From: Candidatus Aenigmatarchaeota archaeon
GTDB lineage: Archaea > Aenigmatarchaeota > Aenigmatarchaeia > PWEA01
Reading direction: 5' to 3'
NCBI GenBank assembly: GCA_003554235.1
Contig: PWFY01000023.1
Location: forward strand, 1-5,371
Length of the DNA stretch: 5,371 nucleotides
In this document: positions 1 through 4,617 of the stretch, one piece after another
Layout of the letters: every line of letters starts with the position of its first letter
Position numbering within the stretch: the stretch's first letter is position 1
Made by a program: the position numbers and the translations under genes
Notes under the pieces: generated by a model
Database searches by the model: none
Told to the model about the DNA's origin: nothing
The model's input: only the letters and a program-made list of their open reading frames with translations

Positions 1-1
1 A

Positions 2-316
2 GTAGAAGATGAAGGAACTGTGGAGGATAGAATTATAGAACAGGAGGATATATGTAGGGAGAGATGGGTATGCACCGAGTGGAGCGAATGTGAAGACGGC
101 TTCCAGACCAGGGAATGTTCGGAAGTAAACGGGTGTGGTACGGATCTATACGAGCCGCACGAAATTCAACCGTGTGTAACGACGGACGAAGGCCCGGCAG
201 AGCAAAGTGTAACTGGATCCTTCCTGAGCACACCTGTGATAGCAGGAATTGGGATACTACTGATCTCGGGTCTAGGAGCGGTCTGGTTCCTTAAGCCGAA
301 GCGCTCGAAGGAATAG
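2..316 (+). CDS. Membrane-anchored surface protein with thrombospondin type 1-like Cys/Trp domain (3' part only)
   Basis: The reading frame is open from the first bases of the window, so the gene very probably starts upstream and only the last 104 residues are seen. A GTG at 20 could serve as a start, but an export signal would then be missing. Numbering from the first codon at position 2, a compact domain spans about residues 18-58. It has six cysteines (18, 24, 30, 39, 45, 58) and the pattern W-x-C-x-x-W-S-x-C-x-x-G-x-Q-x-R-x-C, the hallmark of thrombospondin type 1 repeats, which usually form three disulfides. A Thr/Glu-rich linker follows, then a hydrophobic helix at about 78-97 and a basic tail (KPKRSK). 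This is the layout of a C-terminal anchor with the Cys domain outside the cell. The function is unknown; adhesion or cell-surface binding is only an inference from the domain type. It is not obviously co-transcribed with the next gene, 84 nt away. Confidence 0.75.
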   Translation, partial: VEDEGTVEDRIIEQEDICRERWVCTEWSECEDGFQTRECSEVNGCGTDLYEPHEIQPCVTTDEGPAEQSVTGSFLSTPVIAGIGILLISGLGAVWFLKPKRSKE

Positions 317-357
317 CATCATGGAAAACATATTTTCAAATGTGGACAACTCCTAAT

Positions 358-367
358 TATTTATATC
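358..367 (+). promoter_or_regulatory. Probable archaeal TATA box for the HD-domain gene
   Basis: An AT-rich core (TTTATAT at 360-366) lies in the 84-nt gap after the surface-protein gene. Its centre is about 38 nt before the TTG at 401. With the usual 25-27 nt from TATA centre to transcript start, the mRNA would begin near 388-391, leaving a leader of about 10 nt. No strong purine-rich upstream element is evident. Confidence 0.45.
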
Positions 368-379
368 TTTATCCAGTTC

Positions 380-388
380 TTTTTTTTT
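380..388 (+). terminator. Nine-T tract, possible U-tract terminator of the surface-protein gene
   Basis: Nine consecutive T residues lie 64 nt after the stop codon of the upstream gene. Archaeal RNA polymerase commonly terminates at U-tracts without a hairpin, and none is visible here. The tract lies between the presumed TATA box and the TTG start of the next gene, so it could also be part of that gene's initial region. Confidence 0.35.
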
Positions 389-400
389 GGTGTCTGGGCC

Positions 401-1183
401 TTGAAAAGGGAAAATATCAACAAAATAGCAAAACCCTACTACGAAGATGCAGACAGTGTCATACACAGGTGGGGGCACGTCCATCGAGTCGCTAAAGGCG
501 CTCCCCTTTTCGTTGAGGCTTTAGGAGGAACTGAAGATGAGAAAGACCTCAGCTATATGGCCGGGGTCCTACACGACATAGTACGCCCACAGACAGAAGA
601 GAGGGACCATGCCGAGGCAAGTTCTGAAAAAGCTGTCAAGGTACTTAGAAAAAAAACTGAGCTTCCAGAAAAGGATATCGAAAGTATAAGGAAAGCCATA
701 GTCGACCACAGGAAGCCGGCGGACTGGGAAAGTCCTCTTCATCAGAGCGTCTACCTGGCGGACAAGATACTCGAGCATATGGGTGCATACCTGGACTTCA
801 GGGCCAGTGTCTGGGCAGGCGAGCTTCTCAACACGGACTATAGAGGAAAGGAACCTGTAGAGGCGGTCCTAGACTACTATGAGCAAGCATCGAAGAAGTT
901 CCTGAAACTGGAGTTTCCGGATATACTGAAAGAAGTTGTCGATTATCAGAGAGGATGGAATAAAGAATATATGGAGGCCCTCAAAGAGGAAGAAGACTGG
1001 GCAATAGATATGGCAGAACGCCTTACAGAGGCGGGTAAAGAAGGCCGGGACTTCGAAAAGACGCTGAAAAACTTCCGAGTAAGATACGAAGAACAGGGGG
1101 ATTGGAAAGATGAGATGTTGAGGTATCTGGAGTTCGACAAATCCGGCAAGCCTTTTGCGCTTATCCCGAGCGAAAAGAATTAA
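401..1183 (+). CDS. HD-domain metal-dependent phosphohydrolase
   Basis: A 260-residue soluble protein with no signal peptide or membrane segment. The HD signature is complete: H26 within an HxxRV motif, the H58-D59 doublet (GVLHDIVRP), further histidines H70 and H103 on predicted helices, and D121 in a YLADKIL motif. Such residues normally bind one or two divalent metals and hydrolyse phosphate esters or nucleotides; the substrate cannot be read from the sequence. Residues from about 150 to the end form a charged, mostly helical region I do not recognise. The start is TTG at 401, the most upstream start that fits the downstream HD fold. There is only a weak GGTG at 389-392 as a ribosome site, so a short leader is likely. 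It ends 29 nt before the isomerase gene on the same strand, but that gene has its own TATA-like box. The HD assignment is firm; the specific role is not. Confidence 0.85.
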   Translation: MKRENINKIAKPYYEDADSVIHRWGHVHRVAKGAPLFVEALGGTEDEKDLSYMAGVLHDIVRPQTEERDHAEASSEKAVKVLRKKTELPEKDIESIRKAIVDHRKPADWESPLHQSVYLADKILEHMGAYLDFRASVWAGELLNTDYRGKEPVEAVLDYYEQASKKFLKLEFPDILKEVVDYQRGWNKEYMEALKEEEDWAIDMAERLTEAGKEGRDFEKTLKNFRVRYEEQGDWKDEMLRYLEFDKSGKPFALIPSEKN

Positions 1184-1189
1184 ATAAAA
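1180..1189 (+). promoter_or_regulatory. Probable TATA box for the type II isomerase gene
   Basis: The AT-only stretch TTAAATAAAA overlaps the stop codon of the HD gene and is centred 28 nt before the ATG at 1213. That distance matches an archaeal promoter whose transcript starts at or next to the ATG, giving a leaderless mRNA. Confidence 0.45.
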
Positions 1190-1204
1190 GACTATCAAAT
1201 TAAA

Positions 1205-1210
1205 GTGATC
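1205..1210 (+). promoter_or_regulatory. Shine-Dalgarno-like GTGATC before the isomerase start
   Basis: GTGATC is the 3' half of the archaeal consensus GGAGGTGATC and could pair with the end of 16S rRNA. In that register the core would sit 7 nt from the ATG, a normal spacing. The GGAG part is absent (TAAA instead), so the site is weak. It would serve only transcripts that read through from the HD gene, because a leaderless mRNA would lack it. Confidence 0.35.
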
Positions 1211-1212
1211 TT

Positions 1213-2247
1213 ATGTCCAAGGAAACCAAAAAAAGGAAGTTGGACCACATAAAGGTCTGTATGGAAGAAGACGTGGAGTTTGACAGGAAGACAACACTAC
1301 TCGAGGAAGTTATACTCCCAAAAACCGTCCCGGACATCAATCTTGAGGACGTAGACACAAGTACCAAATTTCTAGGGAAAAAAACTGCGGCGCCGATTTT
1401 TGTCAACTCCATAACAGGTGGAGAGGAAAGGGCGAAAAAAATAAACAAAGATATAGCTGCGGCCTGCGAGAAGCTCGGTCTCGGTATGGCCCTGGGCAGC
1501 CAGAGGGCGATGCTCGAGGACGAATCCATAGTACACACATACGACGTCACAAAGGACTACAATCCAGCTTTCCTGCTTGGAAATATAGGTATAGCTCAGC
1601 TGGAGGAGTACAGTATAGATGAACTTGAGTGGCTCGTGAAAAAAATAGACGGCAACGGTCTGTTCGTCCACATAAACCCTGCCCAGGAAGCTGTACAGCC
1701 CGAAGGAGATACAGACTTCCACGGTTTGCTCGACAAGCTGGGAGAAATATCCAAAAAAGTGGACTATCCTGTGATCGTTAAGCAGGTCGGCGAGGGTATA
1801 TCAAGAGATACGGCACAGAAGCTGAGCAAAATGGATCTTTATGGCGTGGACGTAGGCGGGGCAGGTGGTTCTGACTGGACAAAAATAGAGCACCTGAGAT
1901 CTGAAGATAGCTATGGGAAAACTTTCGAAAACTGGGGAATACCCACTGCACAGTCGTTGATAGAAGTACAGGAAGTTTTTCCGGGAGGAAAAATCATGGC
2001 GACAGGAGGCATAAGAAACGGCCTGGACGTAGCTAAATCACTGGCCCTTGGAGCAGATGTATGTGGGATGGCACTTCCCGTGCTGAAAGCCCAACAGAAA
2101 AACGGTGAAGAAGGTGTCCGAAAACTTCTCGAGGATATCGTAGAGGAGCTCAAGATAGCCATGTTCCTAACCGACTGTGAAAACATAGATGAACTCAGAT
2201 CTCTGGAACCGAAACTTTCACCAAAACTCACGAGCAGACTGAAATAA
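1213..2247 (+). CDS. fni: Type II isopentenyl-diphosphate delta-isomerase (FMN-dependent)
   Basis: A 344-residue cytosolic flavoenzyme that interconverts IPP and DMAPP, the two isoprenoid building blocks of archaeal lipids. The length is normal for the family. Motifs appear in order along a TIM barrel: RKLDHI (8-13) near the substrate diphosphate site, SITGG (66-70), GSQR (95-98), GNIG (123-126), HINPAQEAVQPEGD (153-166), VKQVG (189-193), VGGAGGSDW (214-222) and ATGGIRNG (263-270) for the FMN phosphate. By alignment from memory with the Sulfolobus shibatae enzyme, the catalytic Q160, the Mg ligand E161, H155, N157, K193 and E229 correspond to Q158, E159, H153, N155, K190 and E226 here, all present. 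The usual VKEVG reads VKQVG, a possible E-to-Q change at 191. The ATG at 1213 gives the expected N-terminus. The gene is convergent with the IPK gene, whose product makes its substrate. Confidence 0.96.
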   Translation: MSKETKKRKLDHIKVCMEEDVEFDRKTTLLEEVILPKTVPDINLEDVDTSTKFLGKKTAAPIFVNSITGGEERAKKINKDIAAACEKLGLGMALGSQRAMLEDESIVHTYDVTKDYNPAFLLGNIGIAQLEEYSIDELEWLVKKIDGNGLFVHINPAQEAVQPEGDTDFHGLLDKLGEISKKVDYPVIVKQVGEGISRDTAQKLSKMDLYGVDVGGAGGSDWTKIEHLRSEDSYGKTFENWGIPTAQSLIEVQEVFPGGKIMATGGIRNGLDVAKSLALGADVCGMALPVLKAQQKNGEEGVRKLLEDIVEELKIAMFLTDCENIDELRSLEPKLSPKLTSRLK

Positions 2248-2264
2248 TTCCCGGGATCCAAAGA

Positions 2265-2289
2265 TTCTTGACTGAATTAAAATCAAGGA
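2265..2289. other. Weak hairpin in the convergent gap between isomerase and IPK genes
   Basis: TTCTTGA (2265-2271) and TCAAGGA (2283-2289) can pair over seven positions with one G-T wobble, around an 11-nt AT-rich loop. The right arm includes the IPK stop codon. The 35-nt gap is the only place where both opposing transcripts can end. On the - strand the loop reads as a short T-rich stretch (TTTTAATT), but there is no long U-tract on either strand, so termination here is only suggested. Confidence 0.25.
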
Positions 2290-3062
2290 GAGATGTACGT
2301 ACCCAAATCCTCTCCATCAAGAACTTTTCTTACGTTTCCAGATTCTGTTGCGTCGAATATTCTGCCTGGCACACCATATTCAAACAGGTATTCAACCTTC
2401 TTACGCATTCCTCCGGTAACGTCGGTGTATTGACTGCCTCCTAAATAGTTTTTGGCTTCATCCATTGAATCTATCCTATCTACGATATCATCGTTCTCAA
2501 AGTCCTTTGGATCTTCGGGATAGATACCTCTGACATTAGTTCCGTGAAGAACCTCCTCAACCTCAAACTTATCTCCAAGATACGGTAATATTTCATCACC
2601 AGAAAGTATCGAGCAGCCCTTTTCGGTGTCGTAAGCAGGTACACCGTAGAGTACAGGAACCAGTCCTTCTCCTAAAAGCCCCCCGACTGCTTCATAATCC
2701 ATATTCTCGAGCTTCCCATCCTTCATGATGGCGGAAGCTGAAGGCTGTGTAGAAAATGCAGGTACGTCTTCTCCCTGCAATACGTTTGTAAAGGTGTAAT
2801 TGAGCTCATCCATCTGTGACTGGGTAATAGAAAAGCTCATTAAATCTTCCACAGAGTCTATGCCCTTGTCTATTTCTGTTTCATCAACTATTTGATGACC
2901 GTGGCTTCCTCCGCCATGCACAAGAGCAAGACTATAGTCCTCTGAAAGGCCTTCACTTATTTCCTTGGCTATCCTCTTCATTTCCTCAAGCCTTGGTTCG
3001 GGCCTGTTCGAAGTCCTTTCAGTTATAACAGATCCTCCTATCTTCTGAAGTTTTATATCCAC
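2283..3062 (-). CDS. ipk: Isopentenyl phosphate kinase
   Basis: An amino-acid-kinase-superfamily enzyme that transfers phosphate from ATP to isopentenyl phosphate, giving IPP in the archaeal alternative mevalonate pathway. With the GTG at 3062 as start the protein is 259 residues, close to the usual length. Visible motifs are KIGGSVIT (7-14), HGGGSHGH (49-56) with the catalytic histidine at 49, SGDE (154-157), TNVRGIY (175-181) and DVTGGMRKK (214-222). The frame is open back to a TTG at 3128, but the extra 22 residues do not resemble the family's short N-terminus and contain the likely TATA box. GTG at 3062 has AGGGTG six bases upstream; GTG at 3071 and TTG at 3068 are alternatives. Odd residues are HGGGSHGH where most members have HGGGSFGH or HGGGAFGH, ITER where lysine often follows (ITDK-like), and TNV for the common TDV. 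The gene follows enolase on the same strand. Confidence 0.92.
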   Translation of the reverse strand: MDIKLQKIGGSVITERTSNRPEPRLEEMKRIAKEISEGLSEDYSLALVHGGGSHGHQIVDETEIDKGIDSVEDLMSFSITQSQMDELNYTFTNVLQGEDVPAFSTQPSASAIMKDGKLENMDYEAVGGLLGEGLVPVLYGVPAYDTEKGCSILSGDEILPYLGDKFEVEEVLHGTNVRGIYPEDPKDFENDDIVDRIDSMDEAKNYLGGSQYTDVTGGMRKKVEYLFEYGVPGRIFDATESGNVRKVLDGEDLGTYISP

Positions 3063-3068
3063 ATCCAA

Positions 3069-3074
3069 CACCCT
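3069..3074 (-). promoter_or_regulatory. Candidate ribosome binding site favouring the GTG start of ipk
   Basis: AGGGTG, read on the - strand, ends six bases before the GTG at 3062 and partly matches GGAGGTGAT. It supports that start over the TTG at 3128. The GTG at 3071-3069 lies inside this motif and is itself a possible start. Confidence 0.35.
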
Positions 3075-3100
3075 GTAGAAGGTAGTAGTGATCCCAATTT

Positions 3101-3112
3101 TTTTATATTTAT
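3101..3112 (-). promoter_or_regulatory. Probable TATA box for ipk
   Basis: On the - strand this reads ATAAATATAAAA, the best TATA-box match in the window. Its centre near 3107 predicts a transcript start at about 3078-3082. That is 10-20 nt before the GTG starts at 3071 and 3062 and downstream of the TTG at 3128. IPK therefore probably has its own promoter although it follows enolase on the same strand. Confidence 0.55.
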
Positions 3113-3116
3113 CCCT

Positions 3117-3121
3117 AAAAA
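3117..3121 (-). terminator. Short T-tract after enolase, possible terminator
   Basis: Five T residues on the - strand (CTTTTTAG) lie about 30 nt past the enolase stop and just before the ipk TATA box. The position suits a U-tract terminator separating the two genes, but the tract is short and there is no hairpin. Confidence 0.25.
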
Positions 3122-3141
3122 GTAACAAAGAACTGTAAATT

Positions 3142-3146
3142 CCTCC
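3142..3146 (-). promoter_or_regulatory. Orphan GGAGG between enolase and ipk
   Basis: A perfect GGAGG (in TTTGGAGGAATT on the - strand) lies seven bases after the enolase stop. The nearest in-frame start is the TTG at 3128, 13 nt away, which is longer than usual for initiation. It may be chance, a remnant of a lost gene start, or a ribosome site for a longer IPK made from read-through mRNA. Confidence 0.3.
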
Positions 3147-3152
3147 AAACCT

Positions 3153-4385
3153 TTAGAACTCTTCCTCTATCCTAAGAAGTCTGTTGTACTTAGCTGTTCT
3201 CTCGCCCCTGGCAGGTGCGCCTGACTTTATACCATAGGCTCCTATAGCAACGGCGAGGTCCGAGATGAAGGTGTCCGTGGTCTCTCCGCTTCTGTGTGAA
3301 ACTATTACCTTCCAGTTGTTTTCGTGTGCAAGTTTGGCTGCCTCTATGGCCTCGGTCAGAGTTCCTATCTGATTCACCTTGAGAAGCAATGTATCACAGG
3401 CTGATTCCTCCACAGCCCTTTCTATCCTCTTAGGATTGGTCACAAGCAAGTCGTCGCCTACAACCATCATATCCGTACTTTTGTTCAGCGATGCAAAGGC
3501 CTCGAAGTTCTCCTCATCGTAAGGATCCTCCAAAGAATGAACAGGATAGTTCTCAAGCACATGCAACCAAAAATTCTCTAGCTGTTCCCTGTTCATCAGT
3601 CGCCCGTCTATGGAATAACCACCGTCTTCATAAAATTCCGAAGCTGCAGCGTCTATAGCTATGTTTACATCTTCACCAGGTTTGTAGCCGGCGGACTGAA
3701 TTGCCTCCAAAACGAGTTCCAAGGCATCTTCCGTCTTAGACAATGTAGGTGCAAACCCACCTTCATCACCAACGTTCGTAGCCTCTTTACCATACTTCTC
3801 TTCAAGTATATCCTCCAGAGTATGGTATATCTCAGAACCCAATCTAACACCCTCTTTGACACTGTCCAAGAAAGGTATAATCATAAACTCCTGTACTGCA
3901 AGCTTGTTACCTGCATGCTCTCCACCGTTGAGTATATTAAGAAAAAGTCTAGGTAGTCTCATTTTTCTATCGGGGTAGAACTTTTCGTTAAGAAGCTTGT
4001 AGAGGGATTTGTTAGCCTCGTCTGAGGCAGCTCGTGCTGCTGCTAGAGAAACAGATAGAATAGCATTCGCTCCTAGGGAACTTTTGTCTTCCGTTCCATC
4101 CAGCTCTATCATCTTCCAATCCAGCTCCTCCAATCTCTGACATTCCATGCCTACAAGTTCTTTCTTTATGTGATTCCCAACATTAGAAACAGCCTTTTTG
4201 ACCCCTTTTCCAACATATCTTTTACCACCGTCTCTGAGTTCCAGGGCCTCATTTTTTCCTGTGGAAGCTCCGGATGGGACAGCTGCCATGCCTCTCCCTT
4301 TTTTAGTGATTACTTCTGTCTCCACTGTAGGGTTCCCTCTGGAATCCAGAATCTCCCTGGACTTTATATCCCTTATCTTGGACAT
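3153..4385 (-). CDS. eno: Enolase (phosphopyruvate hydratase)
   Basis: A cytosolic glycolytic/gluconeogenic enzyme interconverting 2-phosphoglycerate and phosphoenolpyruvate. At 410 residues it is slightly shorter than the common 420-435. The N-terminal domain opens with REILDSRGNPTVE (10-22) and carries the mobile loop PSGASTG (37-43). The barrel shows NGGEHAGN (153-160, H157), QEFMI (165-169), NVGDEGGFAP (204-213), DAAASEFY (245-252), LEDPYDEEN (285-293), VGDDLLVTN (309-317), LLKVNQIGT (334-342), SHRSGET (363-369) and KSGAPARGER (387-396). By family homology E208 is the general acid, K336 the general base, D245, E286 and D311 bind Mg, and H364 and K387 contact substrate; all are intact. The ATG at 4385 begins exactly at the conserved N-terminus, with a TATA-like box about 29 nt upstream, so the mRNA is probably leaderless. 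The neighbours are the RHH gene upstream (42-nt gap) and ipk downstream. Confidence 0.98.
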   Translation of the reverse strand: MSKIRDIKSREILDSRGNPTVETEVITKKGRGMAAVPSGASTGKNEALELRDGGKRYVGKGVKKAVSNVGNHIKKELVGMECQRLEELDWKMIELDGTEDKSSLGANAILSVSLAAARAASDEANKSLYKLLNEKFYPDRKMRLPRLFLNILNGGEHAGNKLAVQEFMIIPFLDSVKEGVRLGSEIYHTLEDILEEKYGKEATNVGDEGGFAPTLSKTEDALELVLEAIQSAGYKPGEDVNIAIDAAASEFYEDGGYSIDGRLMNREQLENFWLHVLENYPVHSLEDPYDEENFEAFASLNKSTDMMVVGDDLLVTNPKRIERAVEESACDTLLLKVNQIGTLTEAIEAAKLAHENNWKVIVSHRSGETTDTFISDLAVAIGAYGIKSGAPARGERTAKYNRLLRIEEEF

Positions 4386-4410
4386 TGAGTATTCCTATAC
4401 ATACGTGGAC

Positions 4411-4420
4411 TTTTAACTTT
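4411..4420 (-). promoter_or_regulatory. Probable promoter (TATA box) of enolase
   Basis: On the - strand this reads AAAGTTAAAA, preceded by the purine-rich CGAA, which could act as the TFB recognition element. The centre lies about 29-30 nt before the ATG at 4385, so the transcript should start at or within a base or two of the start codon. The box lies entirely in the 42-nt gap after the RHH gene, so enolase probably does not depend on RHH transcription. Confidence 0.45.
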
Positions 4421-4427
4421 TCGGGCC

Positions 4428-4586
4428 TTAGAGAAGGTTTCTCCTGCCACGGGGTTCTTCGCTACCAAAGCTCCTGACAAGGGCTCTGAGAAACTCGCCA
4501 CGGGACTGGTAATTGCCCTTCTCAACGGCATCGTCAATCTCCTCAGCCATTGTATCAGGAACCTTGAAACTGATAACCTTGGACAT
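4428..4586 (-). CDS. Small ribbon-helix-helix (CopG/MetJ-type) DNA-binding protein
   Basis: A 52-residue protein with the RHH fold pattern: a short strand at about 3-9 (KVISFKV) that would insert into the DNA major groove as a dimer, helix A at about 11-22, the turn GNYQSRGE, and helix B at about 28-39 (SRGEFLRALVRSF). The SRxEFxR signature is typical of the superfamily. The C-terminus ends in a short basic tail with no second domain. The ATG at 4586 is chosen because an RHH strand starts within a few residues of the N-terminus. The open frame upstream to 4646 would overlap the aminotransferase end and be translated from promoter and operator DNA. Next to it is a 10-bp-period repeat that looks like its own operator. 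No toxin gene is adjacent, so a transcriptional repressor is more likely than an antitoxin. Targets beyond its own gene are unknown. Confidence 0.85.
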   Translation of the reverse strand: MSKVISFKVPDTMAEEIDDAVEKGNYQSRGEFLRALVRSFGSEEPRGRRNLL

Positions 4587-4613
4587 AGTATTATATAGTA
4601 TACTATAGTATAA
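4584..4613. repeat. Three 10-bp direct repeats with overlapping palindromes, candidate RHH operator
   Basis: Three consecutive 10-bp units read on the + strand as CATAGTATTA, TATAGTATAC and TATAGTATAA. The heptamer ATAGTAT recurs at 4585, 4595 and 4605, exactly one helical turn apart. Two perfect 14-bp palindromes overlap inside the array (4594-4607 and 4599-4612). The array runs from the TATA box to the start codon of the RHH gene; the CAT of the first unit is that start codon in reverse. RHH dimers commonly bind side by side on such tandem or palindromic repeats, so this is well placed for autorepression. AT-rich simple sequence is the alternative explanation. Confidence 0.55.
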
Positions 4614-4617
4614 AAAT
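4607..4617 (-). promoter_or_regulatory. Probable TATA box of the RHH gene
   Basis: On the - strand this reads ATTTTTATACT, centred about 25-26 nt before the ATG at 4586, consistent with a leaderless mRNA. It overlaps the third 10-bp repeat, so a protein bound there would block TBP access. It begins directly after the aminotransferase stop codon. Confidence 0.45.

Noticed and set aside
33..233. A 66-residue open frame antisense to the Cys-rich surface domain
   Set aside because: It mirrors the real coding frame, whose Cys/Trp pattern and membrane anchor are convincing, and has no start signals of its own.
401..1183. HD protein as a missing step of the mevalonate pathway
   Set aside because: Only adjacency to IDI-2 suggests it. 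HD hydrolases remove phosphate, and no known step of the archaeal pathway uses one.
4170..4416. Two 72-residue open frames on the + strand opposite the enolase N-terminus
   Set aside because: They lie antisense to conserved enolase codons and show no recognisable domain or initiation signal.
4386..4617. Toxin-antitoxin module with the RHH protein as antitoxin
   Set aside because: There is no small toxin gene on either side: the upstream neighbour is an aminotransferase and only 42 nt separate the RHH gene from enolase.
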